DNA of 64,000 nucleotides from Anisakis pegreffii (taxonomy: Eukaryota > Nematoda > Chromadorea > Rhabditida > Anisakidae), in contig JAPYMA010002480.1 of the NCBI GenBank assembly GCA_035041965.1, positions 1 through 64,000 of the forward strand, in the 5' to 3' direction. A program made the position numbers and the translations under genes. Under the pieces are notes generated by a model. It was not told the origin of the DNA and made no database searches. It was given only the letters and a program-made list of their open reading frames with translations. Positions 49,901 to 61,900 of the stretch are shown here, piece by piece. The stretch's first letter is position 1. Every line of letters starts with the position of its first letter.

Positions 49901-52900
49901 GATGACAAGTCGCGCTGATGAGGACGATCAATATCACTGGCTACACTTCTGAGAATGACACTGAACAGAAAATTAACACTGGCTGAACTCCAGTCTTATC
50001 AGGTATGTCCATCTTGGGAATCTTCCGGTATGGGCTGCAGGCTGGATTTTTATCGCCAGCTGTAGCATATGTCGGAGTGCTAGGAACACAAAAGGATTGG
50101 TGCAATGCAGTATTTCATAACAGCCATATACCTGCGCTCCATCTGATCTACCACATTCGTGTTGTGAGCAATTTGACCATTCACCGATTGCGAATTCCAC
50201 CTGCAAATAATCTGCAATTATCTTTGAAGGATCATGTTGTGATAAACCGGTGATCTTTTGTTTATTGTTTACGGTTTCTTGTATGTCTCTCTATAGTGCT
50301 TTGCATATCATGTGTTCTCTGAGCACCATTGGCAATTCGTAACCATTGTTTCGTAATCAGCCAATCTCAATGACTATATAAGTAGCTCAGTGTAGTTATA
50401 TCAGTTCCTCCGTATTAGTCAGTTAGTGTGTTGTTCGTGTATCCAGTGTTGTTGTTTATGAGCCATCATCGGCATCTCTCGTCACTCAACCATCTTCACT
50501 GTATTGAACCGTTATTATCGTCTTCATTTATTGTGTGGATAAACTAAATTATTAATCGTCGCTTTCGCACCAGCAACACAGTCAACATCACAAGCAGTAC
50601 CAACCAAAACCACAAACAGTGGCATCAACAAAACAAACAATCTTGAGGGACAAAAACTGCTGAATCACTTAGACCATTACGAATGAATAGTCATGGTACT
50701 GTTGAAATTGCACACTTCTCAGAAATGTGTTAAAACGAGCTAATACAACTGATTGAAGCTTGAATCATTTAGAGTCGTCAACGTATTGTTGGTACAATTG
50801 TTACTTCAGTGAACATTTGAGCAATAGCTTTGATAATACCTTCAAGTTGCCTGGTTTCGCAACATTCACGAGTTTCTCGTACATTCGCATTTCGTTGTTT
50901 CTTCTAAGTGACATTAACACTTTCTAAAACACGAATTTCTTTCATGTTAAAGGAATTGCGTTTTGAATATATGAGCAGATTGAAAATGCTGATTTCTCTG
51001 CAACGACTTAAAATTATATGGCCTACTTGAATAAGTTCATGATCAACAGATATTGGTGTATCGTCCGATCCATCAGCTTGGGCTGCTTTTTCGAGCATCC
51101 TACGTGAATCGTTGTTCTCGCGATCATCCTAAAAGCGTACTTTGGGATGCTATTAATTTCATACGATAGAATCTGTTTCACTACTTGGGCCATGAAATTT
51201 GAGATCGAAGTTTACTATCAGCATCAAAATTTAGTTCAGAAGGATCGGAGTTTAAGTGCATCGAACAAGAACAGGAATTGCGATAGTATGCAAAGGAATC
51301 ATTTGAAATGATATTTCAAATGTACAAACTCGTTGATCTTCGCGTTGCTTGAAGGTAAGAGTGACGTTGCCTTGTATGCCACCTGCATAACACGCATACA
51401 CACCAGCATCCTCCATGCGTGCATGGAATATTCGAAGTGCTCCGTTAGAAGACACTTTTATATGTGCTGCAAACACAGGCGAGATCAGTCGGGTCCTCTG
51501 ACACGGAAATTTTAGAAGTTTATGAAACATCACAGAATGAAAAAGGAACGAAACATCTAACCACTATTGACAATCTTGTGGCCATCTTTCGTCCAAATGA
51601 TTTTATCCTTTGAGAAATTTCTCACAGGACACTTGACCTGTAAGATCATCGAGTTTAACTAACACGTATGCCAAACATTAATTTTTTCCACAGTTTCAAG
51701 GTCCCATCATATTAAATCATTCATAAGCATTGCGAATTTAATGAATCTTTAGGCAAAATGATAAAATTCACTTTAATTGAAGTGCCTTGGTAAAGATTTG
51801 CCCTTCCACCAACATTCAGTGTCAGTTTCCGATGGTGTTTGCTCTTTTGGTCGAAATCCGTCGACTGCGGACGATTAGTATCTAACGGGGATCGGCCATC
51901 GGCTGAACAGGAGCCTAAAATAAAGATAATGAGGTGACATCGGTAAAGACGCTGATAATATAATATTGATTAATATTGATGTGGATAATGATAAAATATC
52001 AATAATACTGATAATGACAATTGTTAACTTCAATATTGGCCTATCGAAAGTCACTGAAAATAGATTCGCTGATTAGATATGAGGATGAATTTATTACCAA
52101 GATTGCACAATTGAACGGTGGGTGGTTTTTGCAGATGACGACAGTAATTGGGCGGGTTGAAAACTCGCACTTCACCATTTGCCATGCGTTGTTCGCATGT
52201 CACTTCGCGACGTTGTTCTCCTGCACCACAGGTTGCCGAGCATTGGCTCCATACGTCAACCTGAACTGATATATCGGAGTTTTCTTGCTTGATTACCACT
52301 TGCAGCAGAACTTAGTTTTACTCGAACAATTTCAATGAAATGGAGTATAAATTCAGCTGCTCCACAAAAAGCAATCTATATGTATCACTGTAAGCATGTA
52401 GCTATGAGATTGGAAGTTCATTATGTAGATAGAACGACCTTCCAAATAATAGGACAGTCGACAAGGCCACACGCTTCCTTGTCCTGTGGTTTTGGGAAGG
52501 GACATTGCGCATCCGGTAGAATCAGTGTTGATTCCGCACCGCCCGTTCGTGAGATACGACGAATGCAACGGACCTGAATGCAATTTTCGTTTGCTGACAG
52601 CTTTGTATGAAGTAAAAAATATCTGAGCATACAGGTAGATCGAAAGTAGTACTCGTGATATAGAGCTTGGCGATTGCTCAACTAAATGATACATTGTTAA
52701 AGATTAGGCCATATCTTTTGAACAAGGCAAAATCGTTCAACTGAATATATAATATTCTGAAGGCTGAGAATCTCTGCTATCTGACTGTGTCAAAGAATTT
52801 TATCCTTACAGGTCAAATCTGAGCATATAGGTAGCCTAAATGTGGTCCTCATCTGTAGTGAAAAATAAGACAACCCAAAACAAGCTGATAAGTTTTCGTG

Positions 52901-55900
52901 AAATTTCTTTCACAGCAATGGAAAAACAAAATTTCCAAAGGCATTCGAATGATTCCATTCAAGCGTTGATAATACCTTTCTGGTTCGCAATCCTCCACCA
53001 CAAGTATGAGAACAATCCGACATTTGACCAATCTATGAATAATTACTTCTTAAATCATTTCAATGTGAGCATAGTTTTTCTTTAAATTTGAATACTTGTG
53101 TTGTAATAATTTTCTTCCAACAGTCGCAATTTGTGAGCAACTATTGAAGATTGTTCAAAACATGAGCGTTAAGATGAGTCTTATCGAGATGTGCGAGTAA
53201 AATTGCATGTGATAAAATGAGCATGGAGACGAAAAATCAGTCGAAGACATACATCCCACGTTGGTGGACACGGCTTATTATTGCATGAACGTGTCAGGTC
53301 AATCGGCCGTTGTTTTGCATCGCAAAATGACCATGCGACGGCCGTTTTACGCATCACATCGACACATTTCAGTGTCGACTTCTGTTTTCCTCAAATGGAA
53401 ACTGTCTAATCGATTCACATTAAACTTTCAAACATTCAATACTTTAGGTTTTCGATATAGCATCGCCTAGGCTTAGTGAACTGGAAGGGATGTGTGTTCC
53501 ATGATGAGACCATACTTGTGAGAGAACATAGATCACTATCTTGAACATGTCGTAAATAATCAGCTCATTGTAATATTATGTCACAATTAATCAACGATTT
53601 CAAATAATTTTGAGCTGTTGGTAGCACGTAATTTGTGGCCTTCAAGATGCTTGGACTGATAAGAAAACAGCAATAAGATTGTCATTGTTGTAAACTGATA
53701 GATCTATTTTACAACTCAAATTATTCGATTGCGATAATTCATGCTATAGTCACCTCCTAGACACGAAGCTGAACACGTCGTCCAATCGCCATAATCCCAT
53801 TTGAATCCACGAGACGAACTAAATGTGCGTTCTCGTTCTGGTGGATCACCAACCGATTCGCTCAGTGGACATTGGCGAATTTGGCACGGTTGGAAGGAAC
53901 TCGGTTTCGGAGTTCCTGAAATTCGGCAGGCAGGTGGAACTTTTTTCCGAAAAGATTGCAAGATTTGAATTTTAGACGAAATTTGTCATTTGACGATAGG
54001 AGTATACCTTCACATTCATAATCTGGCAACTTGATAATATTTGAGGTGATTCCTTGCACAGCTACGCATTCCACAGTCCTGGTCGATACGCCAGGACCAC
54101 ACGTCGTTGAGCATGGACCCCATTGGCCGGGGAAAAACCTGCAAACAAAATGATTATCCGATTGATTTGATCTGATCAATAAACTGAAAGTTTTTGATCG
54201 ATTTCAAATGCTCTTTCCAAAACTCTCTCAGCAGTTGTTCATGAATCAGTGATAATTCAAAACTCTGAACATTCCACTACTGCGAAGTTCAACGCAGAAA
54301 TTATCGAACAATTCCAGTGAATTCTAAAACTATACAAAAAGACTATAATATGCAAATTGCTCCGTTAGTCGACGAACGATGTTGGCTGTAGAAGATGGAA
54401 TTAAGACTATCTTAGTTCATTGAACCACTCAAATAAAGTATTGCGCCTTTGGGAATGAAATGGGGAGTGAGAAGGAAGCAGAGATCAAGCACCGCTGCAA
54501 ACACGGTTCATTAGAATTCCTTTGATAATTATAAGCACAAAAAAGTTCTTCCCTAATACAGCAGAAATGCAATCAATTCCTCAGATCTATTAGAATCTGT
54601 TAGAAAACTGCAATAGACAAAATGTTGATATTGATGTTGTTGAATTCACTCAGCAAACAAATAGTTTGTTAGCCTCTGGTTTATGATCATCCCAATGGAC
54701 TCATCAGTAACAAAATTTCACGAAAATATTCGCTATATTCTAGCGACTCCTTAATCCATCACATATTTCGCGTTGGAATGAGACCCGAGTAATGCTTGTT
54801 CCTTCCATAAATTGCTCTGAATGAATCGTCTTCAAAATTCGATTTCATTTGGCAAAAAAATGCAACAGAGGAAACACTGATTTAATTGTGCCTTCAGTTG
54901 ATTTTTTTCTCATTTTTCTGTTCGTTCGGTTGACTTGATTTAGTCACTTCGACAAAATCAACATCTAAGCGTCCGCGCTAAATCCATGATGACTTTATGC
55001 ACGATAACAAATGGCTCTTGCAAGAAACTTATCGCACCAACATTTTTGTCAGCAGATTAAATTGCGTAAGTTTGCATCTCATTATCAGTGCGAGACGAAA
55101 CATTTATCCATCCGCACGTATCATATCAAATGTTTCAATCGAAAATTCCAATTTTAGCAAAAGAGACAAAAAACCTAAGCATAATGGCAAATTTTGTTAT
55201 TTTTTTGCAGAGAATGTTTTTTTTGTTCTGACGAGAGCACATTGCAATTTTGCTGAGACGTAGGAGTATGGAAGCGAGAGAATTATTCAATTGGAATGCG
55301 ATACCGTAAATTCCAAATACTTGATTGAATCATCACTAACCTCGGCTGCGCCATTCCAGAACCAACCGGATTATTGAATGTGAGTGAATCTCGCTGCGCT
55401 GAATCATCTCGCCATTGACCGAACGGAGCTTGAGCAACGTAACTGCAAATTTGATATCGTTTTCAGCTGTCTTCCCCGGTCTCCACCATAAATTCATTGA
55501 TCAGTCAGAAATCTTCTTCCGGGTTTCATGTTATAGTCGTTCTTTTCTTGATTTTTCCTAGGCATATCATCGTTTTTCCCGTTCCTTTTGATGTTTTTTT
55601 TTCGGTTTTCTCATTTATTATCGAAGACAATCACAGTCTGTGAAATATTTGTTGTTTAGACGTGCGCTGTTATTTTTTTCCATCCTATGTTTTGTTCCTT
55701 CTACTTATGTTTCTATCCCAAAGGATTTTTGGATTCGCTATTGGCTACATCAATATCTGATTCAGCGAAAATTCAAACTTCTCAATTCTAATTCAACGTC
55801 GAAGATGTCGATCTGGAATTCTAAATTAAAAAAGTTTGCATTTTGTTCCTGCGAAGAGCAAAATCCTCGTTGAATTTGCTTTCGTAGGGAAGGAATTTTG

Positions 55901-58900
55901 CGACTCAAATCGTAGTATGAAGCCATTATGCAATATTAACGATAAGTAATTTATGACAATTCAGTGAAGCGTTAATCGAAAGAATATCGCAATATTTGAA
56001 TAAGTACTGGGTGAATGAATGGGTGGATGGGCAAGATGAAATAAACAATTGTTTCAAGGCGCATTTAACATTCAGCATTCATCCGTGTATTCATTTATTG
56101 TATTTGAACCGCAAAAGAGACACATTAAATCTTGAAGCTTCAAAAGACTTAAGAGCTTCCAATAAACAGCCTCTTCAAATCCTCTCTACACCACCATCAT
56201 CACATACGGATGATCAACATTCAATATGCTGTTCCATGTTGCATTGCGTTCGATCGGCTAGCACACGATGTATCTGCCCTTTACGCAACTTTGAAATCTT
56301 TAATAAATTGCTGACCGGAAAAATCCAGTTTCATCCGTCTTTAATCCGCATAATCAAGCGTTCATTTACTTACATCGAAGATAGTCATGAGAGCGATTTT
56401 CCATCTTCCTTCTACGAGGCTGGCTTTCGTAAGCAACTCAGATTTGATCTCGAACGTCGAAAGCACTAATGCTCTATCATGAAAACTCATATGGAGTTTC
56501 AACACGTGAATGATTTGAAACGATATGCGTATCCAGTTTAAATCCATACTTTCCGTGGAATACAATTGAGTGTGACAAATTTTTTGTGGCTCGATAACTT
56601 CAACGAGAGTAATGTACATTTGTTTTTTTGGTCAAAATGTTTTCAAATTATGATGCAGCTGAAAAACAATGGTGAAAAGTTGATAGTTGTGAATGCGCTT
56701 TCTTAACGTTAATCTTCTTCTCTCATACTTGTCAAAGGTGATCAGTTGTAAATTCGACAAACACACTGATGACCTTGTCATCCCGAGTAAATAGCGAGGC
56801 AAATTTATAATTTATAACTTTACGACTACGTGCTGATAACATCCTATCACATAAATTATTCATTATCAATGTCATCCTGAAAACTGAACAGGTTCCTCTA
56901 ATGTTATCAATAACCTCATCAAACGAAACCGCGATCGATCACTGTTCTTTGACAGCGAATCTTATCATCCAATTAAGTGAATGACTGTGCAAATATTGAC
57001 CTTAAGGTAGGGCCACAAAATTCAACCTAATTTTGCGATGACACAATTATTGCTGGGAGATTTTTCAGCGAATTTGATTGAATCGTGAAGGTAAATGCAG
57101 ATAATATGTGAAATTTTGAATACGAATAGTTGCTTAATGACAATATCTTCCGCTTACTCTCCATAGTACAAAGGAAGTTCTTGTTAGTGAAAACATCGCA
57201 TAAATTCTCAGATGAAGAACCAAATAACAATGGAAAGCGATCAATTAAAGTGATTGATGATCAGATCAGTACTCGAGAAGAAGTGAATACATCAAAAAAG
57301 ATGTAATTTTGTGGTTGTATTCAACGAATGAAATGTTTTTCAAATGTTCGATGAATCAATAAAAGTTGTCGCAACTGCGATAATTTGTTGCGTTCATTCC
57401 ATCATCACACTGAACATCGCCCACAAGGCACACTGAATTGAATGCATACGTCATGCACAGTGAACACCATCCAGGAACCAAACATCCAACAACAATGATT
57501 ATTGATAAGATTTCGCTGGTGAAAACTTCTAGTGACTGAGGTATTTTTCCATATGTCTTCTACTTCCAGAAGGATTTCTGGACCCTAGACATCCAGAATG
57601 ATAGAGAGGATCTGGGAGAGCAGAACTAACAACTCAGATTATCAAATTTACGACAGAATGATGTCCGTTCTTTTGATGAGCTCAAAGCGACCACATTTAC
57701 TCTAAGGAATCAAAATGCGGTAGGAGTTGTGTTGTGATAATGCAACGAGGAGAATTTTCGAATCGATGGCCTTCTTCTATTATCAAAGCATTCGTCAGTT
57801 ATTTGCAAAGTCAGAAATTTTCTCAAATAGAACTTAAAGTTTAAATCAACATCAGATTACTGATCAATGGAATACTTTTGTACTATTCATTCATTGTTTA
57901 CAGTGAAGCTGGTTTCAATAGGCACAATTGCAATGGTTCTCATTGATTACAAGTCGGTCGGTAAACGTGTGATTATTCATTCAAATGGAATCTCATTCCT
58001 GTTGCACATGGAACACGTTAATGCGGAATCAAATAAGGCACCTCTTAAAAAGCGTTCTTTTGAGCGTGATAAGCGTTCTTTGAGGAAACTTTTGGAGAGT
58101 GTGATAAGCGAATCTCGTAAACAGCTTACAGACGAGGACAACAAAGACAAGACAATTTTAATCCGTTAATACGGCGCCAGTTGATACTCTAGACTCTCAA
58201 AAGTACTCAAGGATTAGTCATTTGAACATGACGTGTGAATGTTTGTGGTACAGTAAGAAGCGATTCAATGCATCATCATGAACTATTGTTCACAGACAGC
58301 TGATTGAAGCAGTTCTTCCAATTAGCTGATTTCATTCTCATGTTCACAAGCAATATCTCTGATTTTTCAATATTTTGGTAGACCATACTAAAAAAGATCG
58401 GCAGCTTTTCAGAGAATATGCCTGCAGTAGTGGTTGTTATCTGATGGCTGCTCAAATCACACAACATCAAATTTGAGCGAACAGTACTGATTGTGAGGTA
58501 ACATGATGATCAACATTGCGATTCTCTGATAAAAAGACGACTTTGAATCTCTTTCATGAACATTTTTCATGAACGCTGAGCGCAGTTTTTCTGCATGAAA
58601 TTTCTATTAAGTCCTTTCTGAACCTCACAAATATCACTCAAACAGTATCAATTTTCTTGCTTTCCTTACAGTTCAGGCATCAAAATTGAGGCGCACAAAA
58701 AAAACAGTAACACTTACAAGTTGTCAGCGGCGAAGGCGGTCTGTAGTATGGCGATAGCCAATAGCTGGATAGGATTCTGCGCGAGCCAAACGGCCCGCTC
58801 GGATGTGCACATTTTCGGAACTAATGCAGCTATAAGCTGATACGTCGTACGCCCACGATAGGCATATTCTAAAGGCGTGGCTCTTCGAAGGCTAATCTTA

Positions 58901-61900
58901 TAACAACAAATTTTTTCAATGCACACTTTCAAGTCGTTTTTAGCCCTCCCCTATGCCTGTATGCATGGACTCTTCTACAAATAATCCTCAGATTATCAAT
59001 GACATGATGATAAAATATGATATTTTACTTTTTATCAAGCTGAAAAATCTGAACGTTTTGATTGTTTTTAAGAAAATTCTGCTGTAAAACTCAGCAATTG
59101 TGATCAAGTTCTACAGTGTGTATCTGCTAAAAGCCATTTACCTAAAACACAGTTGGATGATGGAAATTTTTGATTGCACATTACCTCTCAGTCAGATCGA
59201 AACACTTATATGACGAATGGGTTGGAACGAAGATCAACAGTTGCAGTTAGTCGAAGTCCAGGAAAATTGAAAAATTGACCACTAGAAAAATATTGCTGTT
59301 GCACATAATGATCTTTGATCAAGTTTTGCAAAGCTTGAAAGAAATTTTTTCATTCTTCAAGGAAATACACTTTAATGTTCGAGTTCTAACAATGTGGACT
59401 GTTCTCTTTCATTCGATGAAGAAAGAATCGACATTATGCGTTGGGACTCTCTCAAACAACGAAAATGTTTTATTCAATGGATTTTTTGCTTGTTTGGTGA
59501 CAAATCTTGCATCCATTCTTAACGTTTTCCAAATATTTTCAGTACATAAGAGCATTTCAGTTTCGGCAAACAACTGTGAAAAAAGAGAGCGCATTGTGTG
59601 AGTGCATCATCAAAATGTCATCAAATTTTCTGACTATTATTGTATTCATAATGTTTGCTTCATTCAGAACTTCTTTTGTTTGGATGGAATGAAGTTGCGT
59701 GTGATTTGGGTGCGTTGATTTGAACAATCAAAGAAGAGTGCAGTTTTATCCAAAAGCTTTCTTTATGTTCTCAGCATGAAGTCTCATTTCAAGGCAAAAA
59801 CGATTCAACTGAATTTCAAGTTTTCAAAATATTGTAATGCTGAGAGCAGATGGATGATTGCTTTCAGCCAACATGTTCACGTGTCTATGCAAATCATTAT
59901 GGTTCATTCATCAGTGCAATCTTAACTGATCACTTACAAAGACAGCTACTAAGCAACACTACGTTCGCTGACTTGAAATTCGTCTTTGCAATCAACCGAG
60001 ATACCATCGAAACTTTGCTACTGGTTCAATTTGATTTCACTAATGAGTCAAAATTAGTCTTCAGGTAAAAATTTGGAACCATTAAAATCAAAGATATATC
60101 ATCGATCTGAAACAATTAAATGTTATCAAAACATTTCTGTCAGCATTCACCCGCATTACGATGAACTTTATTGTTTGGCTATCATATCGGTGAAGATAGA
60201 TGAGCTATGAGGAAGAAACTCAACATAGTGATTTCTGATTGCTTGCTGTAGGTTGATGTCCAATGATGGATGCTTTTTTCGACTCAACACTCCAAAAAAT
60301 GTTGATCTTTAACTGCTTCAACAGGTAATTAATTCCTTTTTGGCAAGGAATTAGCTAATCGGAGAAGCTATTTGTTCACATCAAATTCTCGATTCGAATT
60401 AAAAATTTTTGAATTCAACTTATTAGCAAAACAGTTGCATTCACGAAATGCTCATCTTGCAAATCAACGCAAAGTGCTATTTGTTGAACGAATTGCCTCT
60501 GAAGGCATGCATGAATGATTAGTTTTTTCCTTGCTGTTATCTTTGGTTTCGAAATTGGTTTGCACAATCTTAGATAGAATTGAAGCATTTCAGATCATGT
60601 ATTATACAAAGGACATTTATTGCTTACTTCTTACCATTTTTTTATTGCATCGTATGAATTTATGTTCGCATAGCAGCATAGCATCTTGCTAGATTCGAAA
60701 CTACTTACTCGACTGAAACAAATCATTTACAGACAAATAGTGGATTTTTTCGGTGCGTTTACTCGCTCGGAAATGTGTACGGCCTCAAATCTCTGGAGGC
60801 TTAAAAGAAGCCGAATCGTATGAATCAAATTGACAAGTTGCTCTTGCTCGCATTCTATTTTGGTCATTTCGCACTTTCGTTTCATTCATTCCTTCATTCT
60901 TAAGCCGCCTAAATTCTTAAACAAAAAGCAATCTGGCTTGCCATTCAATTATTCATATCGTTAATGTTTCGGAAAAGAACATTTTTGAAACACAACCGGG
61001 ATCAATTCTTGTGCGAGAGCACATCAAATGACCTATATGCCGGAAATCACAATCGGATAGGGTTTAAAATTTGATGCGGAAACATTTCGACCAAAAATTC
61101 TAGAAGTAACAAACAGCCAAACTTCAGCACGTGGATTTATTCAAAACGAACTAATATCATCAAATTCTCACAAATTCTCACGATTTCATACGGAACAATA
61201 TTCATTCGTCAGAACTGAAACCACTTTCACACAAAAACATATTCATTTCTAGCGTTCTTTTTTTTACATCATCAGAACCTCAGTTCTCAAATTCATTGTA
61301 GGTAAATGATGATATTCAACATGTCACATTACAACTCATATTTCGGTATTGATGGTCACATTGAATAGCCTTCTCAAAAAGAAATTTCTCGCCACTGTTA
61401 TTCCATTCGATATTGAGATGATCGTAAATCAAACGTGAACAAACAAAGCTTCAGAATCCATCAGAATCTATGGAATGTGCTCTGCTGTAACTACCTACCT
61501 ACCGCATTTAGTTCATTCTTGCATTGCATGCTGCTCATTTTGCAACTATAAATCATCACGCCAATCAAAATGCACACTACCACCATAACATTATAGCTTT
61601 TGATGAACACTCATCTCACCATCATGCTCACTAGGAACTAATATAAGCCATAAATCTCTTAAAATGACCGCCCATTCCCATCCAAAACCGAATGAATGAG
61701 TGGAAAAGATGCCCTTTGAAGAAGTACATACCTAGTAACGAGAGCAAAAAAGAGATTTTGAATCAATTTCTAAACACCAATTCAAATGGACGATTGATAC
61801 CATAGATGTAAAAATGATTTATGGTCTGGAGATTACATTCCAATGAAACAGATTAAAGACTCAAACGTTACGGTAGTTTCATATGCCCTTTACTGTCAAT

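Noticed and set aside
55996..56469. 157-codon plus-strand frame
   Set aside because: It is inside a MADD-4-like intron on the opposite strand and has no motif; its codon composition matches background.
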